DNA of 64,000 nucleotides from Bondarzewia mesenterica (taxonomy: Eukaryota; Basidiomycota; Agaricomycetes; Russulales; Bondarzewiaceae), in NCBI GenBank assembly GCA_004802705.1, contig SGPL01000091.1, forward strand, positions 1 to 64,000, in the 5' to 3' direction. The notes below the pieces were generated by a model. The model ran no database searches. It saw only the letters and a list, made by a program, of their open reading frames with translations, and was not told the origin of the DNA. Shown one piece after another: positions 36,606 to 48,350 of this stretch. Each line of letters starts with the position of its first letter. Position 1 is the first letter of the stretch. The position numbers and the translations under genes were made by a program.

Positions 36606-37660
36606 TTAACTACGATAATAACCGTGTGCAACAGCTTCCTGAGGGATAGATCAGTGAGAAGACTGTGTGCAGAGTGGGTAGACACGCACGGTGTCATATT
36701 CGGGTTGCCCTGCTGGAACCATCCCAACCATATCGCATTCAGGATACATATACGCCATAGAAGGGTGTTGTTGCACGTTGTCAACAGGTCCTTCCGCTCT
36801 GACAGCTGTCTGCCTATACGACGGATAAGCATGCTCATCGGGGGGAGTGGATCAGAGAGGGTACATACCAGAGCTGGGCATCATACTGCTGTGGCACGCC
36901 AACAGTCGTCAATGAGTGAACACCATCTGTTACGCCTGAGTAGGCCGTTGGTGAGGATAAATCGGCAGGCCATGACGGTGGAAAAGGAGCAGTAGCTGCG
37001 GAGGACGGGAATGGTGTTTCATGGGCCCATTGGCCAGCTTGAGAAGGGAAGCGCACATTGGCCTGTGCTGAGTACGGAGCCCAAGACGAAGCCTGCTGAC
37101 CGTACCAACCGCCTTGAGAAGTGTTGTTAGGGATTTCCGGTCTTGAGTTTCCTGTTGCGTGGTTGGAAGGATAGGAAGCATAGGCGTTGTCGACGGTGGT
37201 GGTGGGGAACGTGCTTGTCGCGAGGTGATGGACGCCACCGCTTTCAAATTGCCCCATGCCCGTGAAAGGGTCTTGAGGCCCCTGCTGCATGTACGAAAAC
37301 CCAGGATCCGCGATGAATGGTTCCATGTGCTGAGGAGATAGACTCCTGCCCATGGCAGCATTACGAACGTAGATGCAGTCCAGGTTCATCTTCTCACATC
37401 GTCTGCATTTGTGTGGGTTCTGGGATGACGCGCACTGGTAAAGGGCTGAGACTCTACATGCATATGTATGGGAAGCTTGACTCACCTTGACCTGCCGTCT
37501 TCGACATTCAGTACAAGCAATTGCAGCGCGTCTCGATCTGGTATCGCCGGTCCCGTTGCGGCGTGGACGGTGCTCGTTCGCTGCAAGGGACGAAATCATC
37601 AATGAGGGGATCTTAAGAAGTGTAGGATTGAGCTATACTCGGTTGTGTAGTAGGGTTCAT
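36606..37660 (-). CDS. Zn2Cys6 fungal-type transcription factor
   Basis: DNA-binding regulator. Exon 1 codes MNPTTQP (ATG 37660), then TNEHRPRRNGTGDTRSRR and the zinc cluster CTECRRRQVK-C...KCRRCEKMNLDC, with spacing C-x2-C-x6-C-x8-C-x2-C-x6-C. An intron falls just before the third Cys. The rest is a Pro/Ser/Gln/Tyr-rich disordered region (GQQASSWAPYSAQANVRF) of the kind seen in activation domains. Two further introns are likely near the 3' end. They extend DAQLW into QTAVRAEGPVDNVQQHPS and finish EYDTEAVAHGYYRS with TAA at 36608-36606. Without them the chain ends sooner as WYVPSLIHSPR. No middle-homology domain is present, so the protein is short (about 310 residues). Target genes unknown. 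Confidence 0.82.
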
Positions 37661-38882
37661 GTCACTGGCGCCGTGTGATTTGGCTAGAGGGGAGAGTCAC
37701 GAGTGGGATCTGCAGACCAGCTCGATCCCCTCACTTTATAAGGCAGTGGGGGCCTTCCAAATTTGCTGGTAGGCTTGTGGATGGAAAGTACATCGTGTCC
37801 ATCAGCACGAGCTGTGTTGTGATTCCATAACACTGGACTGCCAGTGGAATCCACAAGTCAAAAGAAACAAGCGCCTGTTTGGCGCTGGGAGAAAGGCCAT
37901 AACGGCACTCGCAGATAAAACGGCGCCTCGGTCCCCCATGGCCATAATTGGACAATTCAAAGTGTGCTATCTAACCCTTCCACGAGCGTGTGTCGTGATG
38001 AAAATTTGACACAACTGTTTGCCGTTGGAACTGGATAAGAACATGCAGAACCTTGTGCGTGACTCCACTGCAGGTCTCCGCCGGCTTCCATCATGGTTTC
38101 CTCGAGGCCACTGCGGAAAATGCCGGGAACGGAATTTCGCAAACAAGATGTTGAATCATGGGCAGCATCTTCCCAGCGTCTGAGGCTCCTATTGAGACTT
38201 CGCACGTCAGCCCAGCTTGTAGTTCAGAGTCCCCCTGAACTCGCGGCCGGGACTAAATATGAAACATACCTCGGAGCAAGTCGAGAACCCGTTGTCACAT
38301 TCTACTCAAATGGTCCCTGAGACCACCGTCGCGGTATGATCGCGGTCCGAAGTAAACACCACGAGAACCGTTGTCGGCCGAAGCCTTGCATACGGTCGAT
38401 CAGTGTGGATTACAATCATGAGTTGTCGGTTGTCACAGCGTTGCCACTGACTCGCTGCATTCATCATCAAAACATCCTAAAACAATGTTGTCGCAAATTC
38501 GGCAAGTTTACAATGGGCCAGAACCGCAGGCTGAGACTTGAGATTCAAACGACCCACAATTCATACAGCATTTACCTTACAAACTCTGCAACGAATCAGA
38601 ATTTCTGACAGACCAAGCTGATCGATGATCCATGGCATCTCCCACAAGATACAATGAAACCAAAGTGTCGGGTCCTGAGATAAAACAAAGAGTCAGGTTG
38701 TCGGGGATTGCCGTGCGTCTTTCTCTTTGACACACGGATATGGGGTTGCGCTCAAAGAAGCCGAAGGGAGGAGGCGGTGGAAAGTCAGGCAGGCTAAACG
38801 AAAATTTATCGGGTGGCGTTAACGTTGAAGGCAACCTCAGGTTCAACTAAAGACTGCAACGTACATACAAAGAACAAGGGAT
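37661..38882. other. Intergenic, 1.2 kb
   Basis: Upstream of the Zn2Cys6 gene and downstream of the proteasome gene. Frames at 37957-38205 (minus) and 38093-38320 (plus) overlap each other antisense and lack domains, so I do not call them. Confidence 0.5.
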
Positions 38883-39891
38883 TTACAGAGCGAGATAATC
38901 ACGTATTTCCTCCTCAGTCAACTTCCGGAATGTGGGTTTCGGTCGCCCAGTCTCTGCTCCAACCTTACCAGCTTCCAATTCTGTGGCAGTCGGCACTGTG
39001 ATGACTCCGATTTCAATTGTCTTCTCCGTCATCTGACCCTCGAAACCTTCTTTCAATGTCAGAAGGGCGGTATGTATGGCATCTTCCAGGCTGATATCGT
39101 CGTTATACCTATCGAGGGACGGAGTAAAGAGAGTTAGAAAACCCAATGATCTACTAAGGAAGCTCAACACGAAGACCAACCGTTTCTCTAGGAAAGTCTT
39201 TGCGTTGATCATGTTCTTGCCAATAGCACTAGCTTTCCATGCCCAGAAAGATCCTGAAGGATCGACCTGATACAAAGTTGGTCCCCTGGTAATGTCCCAG
39301 CCTGCCACTAGTAGAGAGACACCGTACGGCCGGACACCACTGTGCAAATGGATATCAGCGGGGTAACCGCGTTCTATGCAGCAAGCTCACCAACCCTGAT
39401 TGTGTCGCCTGCTGCATGACGGTAGCAATCTCCTGCGTCAATACGTGGGTCGGTGGATATTCACCATATATCTTCCAGTACGATTGTGCGCTCTTCCGAG
39501 CTTTCGCGATGAGGATTCGGAAATCTGGACCCATCCCAGAATACACAATGCCGATGTTTGGACAAATGATGGCAACTTTTTCCAGCATGGAATCGTCTAT
39601 GAGGATGGAGGATGACTTCTTCTCTGTTGCGATCACAATCCCATTCGACGCTGTGCATATTTCCAATGAGTCTGTCCAACAAGGCTGGAGATACTCCAGC
39701 TGACGCACCTTTGATACCAAGGCTTGTTGTTCCCTGTGAGACCGCTGCCAATGCATGTTCGATCTGTACAAGTTTGCCGCTGGGCGAGAAGACAGTGAGG
39801 GAGTAACTGATCGAATACGAGAATAAGTGTCAGGCATCACGAGTCGGCTGACCAGTCATCACCTATACGCGCCGCCATCTGCAGTTGCCAT
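38883..39891 (-). CDS. PRE8: 20S proteasome subunit alpha type-2
   Basis: Alpha-ring subunit of the 20S proteasome. ATG at 39891: [10 protein letters not shown], intron, [19 protein letters not shown] (the alpha-subunit N-terminal signature), [12 protein letters not shown], intron, [107 protein letters not shown] and [10 protein letters not shown]. It ends [12 protein letters not shown]. Length is about 255 residues in five exons, as expected. Alpha subunits carry no catalytic Thr. Confidence 0.95.
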
Positions 39892-40323
39892 GATATCGTC
39901 CTGTAACAACTGAGAAGGGAAGGAACTGGTGCTGAAGGAGATGAGACGCGGTTGTAGTAGAGCAGAATGAACAGTGAATGAATGACGCGTAACTTGCAGG
40001 ACGCGCGTCGGCCGATCCGCTTACAAATTTCTCTCTTTGGCATCCACGTTCAGCGTTCAAATATTCCAAGGTCGACGGATCATATGTACATGAGTACCAT
40101 ACAGTCCTTGACTAATTGACTAATCTTAGATTCACTCAACACAGCGCTGCGAACCACTCAAGGCTGGCAGATCGAACGAAAAATACGATCAGGAGTCATG
40201 TCGCAACGATGTCACACTTCATTTCTTCGTATTGCTCGTACAAGGATGCGATACACTTAGACACATTGGAATAAAAAAAACAATGGCATAATACAACGCC
40301 GCCAGGTACCATCCCCTAGTGAT
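39892..40323. promoter_or_regulatory. Upstream region of PRE8, 3' flank of the peroxiredoxin gene
   Basis: No coding series seen. I searched for a PACE-like proteasome element (GGTGGCAAA) by eye and did not find an exact copy. Confidence 0.4.
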
Positions 40324-41326
40324 TATTTCGCGACGAGCGGCGTGATTCTGAGATAAGGCTGAAACGACCATTAATTACTTGGTCACTGCATCGTAAGCAC
40401 ATTTTGAATCATACCTTGTGGGTTGTCGAGTTAGGGAACAAAGTCTTCGCCTCTTCATTGGAGACGGAGGCATGGATGATCACGTCGTCCCCTTGCTTCC
40501 AGTTCACGGGGGTTGCGATGCGGTATTTGTCAGTCAATTGGAGAGCTATAATTTTCGTGAGAAATCATGCAAAAGTTATGCATAATGAAGGACCCACAAT
40601 CAACGACCCTGCGAATATTGGTCAACGCCAGATTTTACAGATGTCAGCGACACGAAACTCACCGAAGAACCTCGTCAAAATTACGACCGGTCGACGCAGG
40701 ATACGAGATGGTGAGGCGGATCGTCTTCTTAGGATCAATCACGAAGACAGTACGGATCTGAATGCACTCGTGAGAACCACATCTCAAAGAAGACCATATC
40801 TGCGCGTACAGTGAGAGGCAAGCCCTTCTTGTCGACATTGGTCGCATCTTGTTCGTCCAGCATGTCATACAATGTCGCGATCTTCCTATCCTCATCGGCA
40901 ATCTGTCATACAACCCGCAATTAGAGAAGCACATGATGGAATGAAGTGATGACAACAAACAATGGGGAACTGGACGTCGGTAGGGCCAAATTGAGAGCCC
41001 CATTCATTGATGTCTTTCACCCACTTGTGGTGTGACTCGAGGCCATTGGCAGAGAGACCGATAACCTTCACGCCGCGTTTGGCGAAATCGGGGGCGCGAC
41101 GGGCAACCTCGGCCAACTCCGTCGTGCAGACAGGAGTGAAATCGTCAGGGTGAGAGAACAAAATGGCCTAAGTTTTATAAAATGAGACGACAGTGCACAA
41201 GTTACCAGTAAGCACACAGATACTGACCCAAGAGTCCCCAATCCATTCATGGAACTTGATAGGGCCCACGGTGGTCTGGGCTTCGAAGTCAGGAGCAATG
41301 TTACCCAAGCGGAGAGAGGGAGACAT
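40324..41326 (-). CDS. 1-Cys peroxiredoxin (Prx6/Prx1 type)
   Basis: Reduces peroxides through a single peroxidatic Cys. Start [19 protein letters not shown] at 41326. Splicing joins FHEWIGDSW to [20 protein letters not shown] (active Cys with the P-x3-T/S-x2-C pattern), then [98 protein letters not shown] and [10 protein letters not shown]. Length is about 220-225 residues. The long C-terminal domain and absence of a resolving Cys near the end fit the 1-Cys class. An upstream frame (ATG 41492) begins like a mitochondrial presequence, but I found no splice joining it to this frame, so a mitochondrial form is unproven. Confidence 0.93.
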
Positions 41327-41725
41327 GGTCAATATAGTTGTTTCTGTCTCGAAGGCTGAACGGAAGGTCGTTGGGAGGTATGCGCATGATGGCCATCCCT
41401 TTATAAACAGGAGAGCCGGTTCCAAGACGAGTCTGGGAAGCCGGATTGCGGATGAACTGGGCAAATGTCGATTGAAGACGGTTAGCAAACATCAGGGGAG
41501 CTTATCATGACGCCATCGCTTCCCACGATGTTTAGCGATGTACAATCGCCATTCATGAACGTCATTGCGTTCGAGCTCAAGTTTTACTGGCAACTGCAGA
41601 GCGGTCAACAGATTTTGTGGAGAGGGTTGATAAATTTTATGTTCACAGAGCCTATATCTCCAAATTGGCGATCGCATTTCATGCCGATGCCAATGCATCA
41701 ACCGTCTACGAAAACGCAGCCGCAG
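41327..41725. other. Upstream region of the peroxiredoxin gene
   Basis: Contains a 63-codon minus-strand frame (41492-41301) starting MFANRLQSTFAQFIRNPASQ. It is in another frame from the peroxiredoxin and overlaps its start codon. No other coding signal is seen. Confidence 0.4.
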
Positions 41726-42851
41726 TCAATAATACGCTACGGCATGGAGAAGACTGTGAGGGTGTTTGTCTTGCTGAGATTGCAAGATCTTATCCATGTC
41801 TTCATCTATATCTTCTGAGGCTTCGATCTGTCCCAATCACATATACGTACATCAGTTGAGGAACACGTACAAAAGGGCGCGTCACATTACCGCTGCAGCC
41901 AAGTCAAGAATCGCCTTTCCTGCTATAAGAGCCTCCTCGTGATTATCCTTAATTTCCACATTTATGACATGTACCACGCAATTCAACTCTCCTCCTCGAG
42001 TCATCAAATCTGCATCAAGTGAGCACAGTTAGAGTATACGCGACGGAATGGAAACGCACCATCGCAGACGACGTCGAAACATCGCTCTTCACACGTTATA
42101 ACTATGTCCGCAACCGCCTTGCTTTCCTGCCAACGTTCAGGGGCAAGCTTGATTTTCCTATTGCGATCTAGCATTTGTAGGAGCCCGTTAGCAGTGTACC
42201 TATGTTGTGTTTATAAGATCAGGTAGATATGCCGAAGAACTCAACATCTCACAATCGAGGATCCTTCGAATGTAATTCTTCGTAGATGTCATTGTACGGT
42301 GTACCGAATGGGTATATGTTGGGCTTGTCTATGGATGGACCCGGGAGGCGAACAGCCGAGCCAGTCCCAGATGAAATAACGCGATGTCCTGCCTTCCTGC
42401 GAGAATCATTGGACCAAAAATCATGATATTCGATTGCACAGTTGACTAACAATAGTACAAAATGGCCTTCCATAGATCGATTCTGCGCGATTGTCAGTCG
42501 CAAGCTACCCAGATTCCAAGAAATTAGACTCACTTGATTACTAGCACAGACAACACAAAATAATGGCCTTGGCTTATATGTTGGTGGACCTACGTCGTGA
42601 TTGGTTGCCTGGGGCGTCGCCGCTTGCTCTGGCTGGGGAGTAATTTGCTGAGATGCTGATGCCACCGCTTGCGCAAACGGTTGAGGTGGGGTCGGTGTTT
42701 GATGTACAGACGGTGTGCTGGTACTTCTGTAATTTGCATTTGAAGAGGAGGAAGGGTATGACGGTGATGCCTGCGCGCTTGAATGGGATTGCTGCAGGCG
42801 GGGGTCTGAGTGGCGAGCGAGACGAGGATCACGAGCTCTTCGGGGATCCAT
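41726..42851 (-). CDS. SSU72: RNA polymerase II CTD phosphatase Ssu72
   Basis: Dephosphorylates Ser5 and Ser7 of the Rpb1 C-terminal domain and works with the cleavage/polyadenylation complex in the nucleus. ATG at 42851: [19 protein letters not shown], then about 95 disordered Ser/Pro/Gln-rich residues not found in yeast Ssu72. The catalytic domain starts [20 protein letters not shown], where the CX5R nucleophile loop is split by an intron between Q and N. Further on: [53 protein letters not shown] (the general-acid region), [19 protein letters not shown]. It ends [12 protein letters not shown], close to the family terminus. About 300 residues. A 5'-UTR intron is likely, since TTTGTAG precedes the coding start. 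Confidence 0.93.
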
Positions 42852-43520
42852 CGAGGGCCTACAAACAATGAAATGGTTTGCAGTCAGACTCATCGCAAAT
42901 CACCATAGAGTTGAAGTCCGTGAAAAAGCCTCAGCAGTATCTAGAACATTTACTAGTCTTCCTCTCGACCCAGCTGAAGATATATGAGGTCGATTGAGAT
43001 TCCACTCTGAATCATCATTGGCTTATTCCAGAGCGCATTCATATATGATAGGAAAGTTACCTGGGATCTTTTTCAAGAGATTGGTTATCTGTGCAGAGGG
43101 TGTGCGTCTCCAAAATAAATAGCCCAATTTCGTCTCGGATGTCACTGAAGACAAGTGTGACAGATTACGTGTCCTCAGCGTCACGGCGACTCGCAGCCCT
43201 CCCAGCCGACACCGTTCACTGCCAACCCGTTTACTCAGTTACTGGTGTATGGACCAGGTATTTCTCACACATCGACCTTTCTCAAGCTTATCGCAACTGA
43301 ATGCAGTTTTGAGGTAGGAACCAGGGAATCTTGCTAACTTGCTATCCTAATCGTTGTCCAGGTCAAGTTGTCCACTAGGCGCGCTGTGACGGGTTTGACC
43401 AGAATCTGGTTTGAGCCTGCGTGGTTTGGACAGTTTAATAGCCTAATTCCATAGACACCAGCTGAGGTAGGTTGTGGGCTATCGGAAGACCTGCGTTGCT
43501 AAATTTCCTGACGTCGCAGG
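42852..43520. promoter_or_regulatory. Divergent upstream region (SSU72 / F-box gene)
   Basis: Lies between divergent start codons. No coding series. A pyrimidine-rich stretch with CTGAC near the SSU72 side fits a 5'-UTR intron. Confidence 0.35.
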
Positions 43521-44996
43521 ATGTCGTTCGATAGATATCACCTCTCTCGAGAGGATATACTCGAAGTTCACAAACAGATCCATGAACATGAGCAAGCGAT
43601 TGCATCTGTGGATGCAAAGTTAGAGGAGCTGATGAAGGAAGCCCATCGACTGCGCATAACTAAATCTCGTTACCAAGACCTCGTCTCCAAGCGCAAAGGC
43701 ATCATCACCCTGGCCCGCCTTGCTCCCGACGAAGTCCTTGCACAGATCTTCGAGCACTGTGTAGCAGAAGGTTGGGCCCGAGCTCCCCTCGCTGTCTCTC
43801 AAGTTTGTGCCAAGTGGAGAAGAGCCGCTTTGACCCCTAGGGTGTGGTCTCACATTCTTCTCACCAGCGACAGCCTAGATCCCGTCGGGAGGACTCGTTT
43901 CTGGCTATCAAGGGCAGCCCAATCACCGCTATACATCACAATTGATGTCGCAGCGGTAGACCCACACCTTCTTAGCGCTATGGACCTACTCTTGGACAAC
44001 TTGTCTCGCTGGCGGAGCCTTACTTTAAATGCCAGATTCGTGCAGCAGGCTCGCGACATAGTATTCCGATGCACTCGCAGTGCACCCAATCTGCGTGAAA
44101 TCAGCATATTCACGGTCGCGACGGCGTTTCTTTCTGACGAAGAGCCCGAGGAGCTTTTAGGTCTCGGACAGGCTTTCCAGAATGCACCTTGCCTTCGTGG
44201 ACTCAACGTAACCTGTAACATTCTTCCATCTTCTCTTCCTAGTCAAATATCCGACCTGGATGTGACACTCGTTCCATTCCCGTTTGGACCTTTGACTGTC
44301 ACAACTCTTCTCGGGCTCTTAGCAAATTTGCCTCGCCTTCGGCGCCTTACTCTGACCGTTTCTATTGCATTCTCCGGAGTCATCACCGTGCCCAACGACG
44401 GAACAACTGAAACCCCTCTGACACATCTGGAGTCTCTGACAATCAATAGCTTCCCCGACTTCAATGAAATACTCCGTCATCTTCGAACCCCGATCCTTCG
44501 CCGTCTATATATACGATCATCGGAGCCACCCCTCAATTACCCTCATGAAGAAACAGGCACGTCGCTGTGCCATTTTATCGACAACTGTTCTCCTCCCTTA
44601 GAGTTGCTGGAACTGCACGACATCGACCTTCCCCAGGATCACTTCATCCGTTGCTTCTTGGGACTACCCACGCTACAGGAGCTTCGTTTGCACGAGACGG
44701 AGATCTCAAACCAGGTGCTCGCCATGCTGAACGGCCCAGCGGGTGCTTGCCCGCAGTTAAGAAGCCTTGATCTTCGATGGTGCGAGCAGCTGTCCGGCAA
44801 GGCTCTCGTCAACATGGTATCATCTCGAAACGCAGAACTCGATTCTGTTCACGGGGAAACTCATTCTCACCGCATTGATGAGATCACAGTCGTCAATTGC
44901 GCCTTGGTGGAGGAGCGCGATGTCTTGGACCTCGCGAGAGCAACAGTCTGCAGTGTCATTGCACGCAACCCTGAAGATCATTGTCGTAAGCCATAA
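43521..44996 (+). CDS. F-box protein with leucine-rich C-terminal region
   Basis: Probable substrate adaptor of an SCF ubiquitin ligase. A single exon of 491 residues, one of few intronless genes here. An N-terminal coiled coil (HKQIHEHEQAIASVDAKLEE) precedes the F-box (LARLAPDEVLAQIFEHCVAE...VSQVCAKWRRAALTPRVWSH). The rest has irregular leucine-rich repeats (LLANLPRLRRLTLTVS, LEDIDL-like helices, PTLQELRLHETEISNQVL, CPQLRSLDLRWCEQLSGKAL). Such proteins form very large, fast-evolving families in Agaricomycetes and their targets are mostly unknown. The start is supported by the coiled coil beginning directly after it. Confidence 0.88.
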   Translation: MSFDRYHLSREDILEVHKQIHEHEQAIASVDAKLEELMKEAHRLRITKSRYQDLVSKRKGIITLARLAPDEVLAQIFEHCVAEGWARAPLAVSQVCAKWRRAALTPRVWSHILLTSDSLDPVGRTRFWLSRAAQSPLYITIDVAAVDPHLLSAMDLLLDNLSRWRSLTLNARFVQQARDIVFRCTRSAPNLREISIFTVATAFLSDEEPEELLGLGQAFQNAPCLRGLNVTCNILPSSLPSQISDLDVTLVPFPFGPLTVTTLLGLLANLPRLRRLTLTVSIAFSGVITVPNDGTTETPLTHLESLTINSFPDFNEILRHLRTPILRRLYIRSSEPPLNYPHEETGTSLCHFIDNCSPPLELLELHDIDLPQDHFIRCFLGLPTLQELRLHETEISNQVLAMLNGPAGACPQLRSLDLRWCEQLSGKALVNMVSSRNAELDSVHGETHSHRIDEITVVNCALVEERDVLDLARATVCSVIARNPEDHCRKP

Positions 44997-45374
44997 TCTC
45001 TAGAACACTCCTCGCGTACTGTGATCTGCTCACATCGAGATTTTAGATTCTCGAGGCTGTTGCAATAACGTTCGGTATCGACAACGTTTGCGGTTAAGAC
45101 ACATGAAAGATTTCGAGTCAATGGATAAGAAAGGAATGTGTCTCATCCTTGACTAGTTTCGAACACACTCATACTGCACAATCGGTACTTATCTGCTTGT
45201 TATACGCTAGTGATCGCGACACTGTCATCATCTGGAATATATAAAGTGTACAGTGTTAAGATCCAAATTTACACTGTCAAGATAATGCTTTATTGATCTA
45301 CGATCAAGTCTAATACATGTATGTAGGTCGTACATCAGTAGCGTCTGATACAAATTACAGGATGCCTGCGTATA
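44997..45374. other. Intergenic between convergent genes
   Basis: 3' flanks of the F-box and Tvp38 genes. Nothing recognised. Confidence 0.5.
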
Positions 45375-46606
45375 TTAGCCACTGCTCTCTAGATCTCGAA
45401 GTGAATCAGAAGAAAGATTGTCCAATAACGGTGCACCTTCATCTGCTTCTTCGATTGCCTCCTCGACTAGTTCGTCTATCTCAGGCGATATTCCTTTCAG
45501 TTGCTTCTGCATAAGAGTATACACGATCCTAAAGAAGCAAGCATTTCATGCTGACAGATCTCAAGTGACGATGGACATGACCTACCAACTGGCGGTGATG
45601 CTCATGATGATTCCCCCAGCAATGAGGCAGCCGTTGATAATCTTTGTTTCTAAATGCAAGATGTAGACCCAGTTTAATAGAGACCGAAGCACTTACGTGT
45701 ATCCATCTGGTCGCGTTGTTTGCCGTCAGACAAAGCGGCCATACGAGACCCAATAAAGACGTAAAGGAGGAATCTTGGAAAAGTGCAGATCGTAGCTATA
45801 ATGAACTGCCAAGCAGAGACTGCTTGGATAGACTAGCGTCGGTAGTAAGGAGAGCAGGCCATTTGAGCAAAACAGAACGCTCACCGCAAAGAGAGTGTTC
45901 GAGTATACCCAAGGAGGAAAGGACGAGACTCGGATGAGAATGATGAGTGGAAGTCCCTTGGCATTCTAATCAAACCTCGTCAGGCTGTGCGATAGAAAAA
46001 GACTGCAAAAACAAACGATGACTGCTTCAAGTGCCTGCCATTTGTCGTTGGTCGATGACCAAGCATGGAGTCGTTTACCGAAGAGGAATCGCAAGACCAG
46101 AAACACAACGGTGGACCCGATGAGGGACGCGCACGCTGCGAGTGAGAAGCCTTTGATGCCATAGGCAAAGCCGCATACGTGTAGCATCGTTGTGTGACCA
46201 ACCATTGGGGGAAAAGAAATGGCCACTGGGTATACCAGCAAGCATGAATACCCCCCTGAGAAGAAATAGACATGGACAGACCGATGATTCCACCCAGAAA
46301 AATCCAACCGAAAGGTAAATGGCTGAATTTCTGAGCTATATCGTAGAGAAACTGTGCAATACGGCCTGGGCTCATGATTATGATGAAAAGAGCAAGGCTG
46401 ATGTAGAACAGGATAAGGAAGCAGACAAGAAGCTGTAGTAGATCCCGGCCAATGATCAGTTGACAGAGAACAGATGAATTAATGATACATTTGTGTAGAC
46501 GCACCTTCGCGAAGAGATGCAGATGTTGAAATCGACGGAAGGCAAGCTTAATGTAGTAGTGGATTGTGAAAGAAAGCCATGACAAGTGTCTCCTGTCCTC
46601 TGTCAT
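45375..46606 (-). CDS. TVP38: Golgi VTT-domain membrane protein Tvp38/TMEM64 family
   Basis: Integral Golgi membrane protein of the DedA/VTT superfamily, whose members can scramble lipids. Start MTEDRRHLSWLSFTIHYYIK. Helices: LLQLLVCFLILFYISLALFI, then GRIAQFLYDIAQKFSHLPFG and FGWIFLGGIIG. The VTT core reads SFPPMVGHTTMLHVCGFAYG, IKGFSLAACASLIGSTVVFL, RFLFGKRL, AKGLPLIILIRVSSFPPWVY, SNTLFA and FIIATICTFPRFLLYVFIGS (the family's F-P-R-x3-hydrophobic block). A final helix (IINGCLIAGGIIMSITASWI) is followed by an acidic tail. TAA is at 45377-45375. About 340 residues in six or so exons. Confidence 0.88.
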
Positions 46607-46825
46607 CTTGAAGATTCGGCTTGCTTGTGGTCAAAGACGAGAGTAGTAGAGAGTGAAAGGTGCTGACCGACAATGTCATACAATGCATACAGTATCATAT
46701 CAGATAAGATAATTACATACGTACATACCGCTACATACCGCCCGGCAAAATGCCCTGACGGGCCGTGCAAGCTTCGTCACCGTCACGGTAGGTCACGGTG
46801 CTCGAAAGCCAGTTCAGTAAACCTG

Positions 46826-48350
46826 ATGGAAAAGTATTCCGCTTTTCGAGTAAGTTTGTCCTTTGAAGTTTCTGTGAGTTGGCATTCAAGTGTGACGTCT
46901 TTGTTTTTCAGGATCCTGGCACAGGAATACAGGTTAGCGCCCCGACTCCCCGTCCTCCACGCAGACAGTGCTAAATCGCTGATGCCCTTCATAGCCGTTC
47001 CTTACACCCGTTCCACCGTCGGGTTCTAATGTTCTTGCGAAACTTGCTCTCCCATTAGGATTCGTGTTAGGCATATTTCGGACTGCGATTATCCTCATCC
47101 TTGCATTTCTGCATACTGTGCTTGTGCAAGGCATATGTTTCGTTCTTGTAAGTCTGCATCAATAGTAGGCCTCTCTGCGTCTTTGGGAGTGTTAACGAAC
47201 GACGGACTTCATTATCAGCTTCCTATCCCTGCTGTACACCGTTCCGTGACGTATGTCATAACAGCTGTAGTATGCCGTTCTGCTCTTTTTCTTTTGGGAC
47301 TGTTCTGGATACCGGTGGAAAATGTGACACGAAAACGAGGGTGCGCCGTAAAGATAGGATACGGTTCTTTTTCACTTAACTCTCTGGTCACAGGCGAGTT
47401 GGAAAGAATGAGGAAAGCTGGAGTCCGAAAGCTGGAGATCTCATTGTGTCGAACTGGGTTTCATGGATTGAGATTCTATGGTTAGCGTTTCGGTGCGCTT
47501 TCTCAAAAGCTTTTTCTCCTCTGCTTCGTCCCGAGCTCACACATCATTCACCGTCAGATTTAATCCTGTTTTTGTCCTACCCGTCAGCTCATCTGAGACT
47601 ACGCCTTCCGTTGTCAGAGCATCTACTCCGACCACCAGCACGCCAGGTCGGCGGATGGGTACAGGCTCAGCAGCAATCTCAGCGCCTTCCACTAGATCTT
47701 CTAGCACACCTATATCTATAATTGGGTTTCGTCAAGTATCGTTGCTCTCTATACTCCGTTCTACTGGCGAAGTTCCGCTATTCAATGCGATCCTAGACGA
47801 CACCAAAGGCAACAGCCTCGAAGAGATCCGTAAGACCGCAAGCAGGCCAGTCGTAGTATTCCCGGAATGCACGACTAGCAACGGCCGTGGTTTGCTCAGA
47901 TTTGCAGAACTATTCTCAGGCCGAGATGTTCCTACCGGAGGATGCAAGGTGTTCGTGATGTGCATTAGGTCTGTCACCAAGTTAGCCGCCACTAGACTTG
48001 TATTTCACTGATATGGGCTCATGTACTGTACAGATACGATCCACCGAGCGCATTCTCTCCCACTCTGACGCACTCGATACCCACGTTGCTTAATCCTGTT
48101 CCTCACCTTTTCACATTGACCACGGCCTTGAAGCCCTTGACGGCATCCATCCGTTTATTGGCGCCTTCGGAATCGCCAAGTTACCCCACCTTTCTCGTCA
48201 ACGAGGTCGTATCCGGCAACATCGGTTGCGATGTGCTTTGGACCACTTGTGGAGAACTTATCATGCAGATGGGGAAGCTGAAAAAAAATAGGGATGGGAT
48301 GGGAAGACAAGGCCGCGTTCTTCGCCTTCTATCGCGAAAAGAGGAAGTAG
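46826..48350 (+). CDS. LOA1/Vps66-like lysophosphatidic acid acyltransferase
   Basis: ER and lipid-droplet PlsC-type acyltransferase, by likeness to yeast Loa1. ATG at 46826: MEKYSAFR, intron, DPGTGIQ, intron, PFLTPVPPSGSNVLAKLALP with a helix (ILILAFLHTVLVQGICFVL). Then LPIPAVHRSVTYVITAVVCR, PKAGDLIVSNWVSWIEILWL, RFNPVFVLPVSS, a Ser/Thr linker, FRQVSLLSILRSTGEVPLFN and the acceptor-site block RPVVVFPECTTSNGRGLLRF. The last part is YDPPSAFSPTLTHSIPTLL...VVSGNIGCDVLWTTCGE. At the A8 run 48281-48288 one A must be dropped to reach the family ending IGMGWEDKAAFFAFYREKRK with TAG at 48350. As written the frame drifts to an unrelated tail. About 380 residues. Confidence 0.85.

Noticed and set aside
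37957..38320. Overlapping antisense frames of about 80 codons
   Set aside because: They are mirror shadows of each other and neither has recognisable content.
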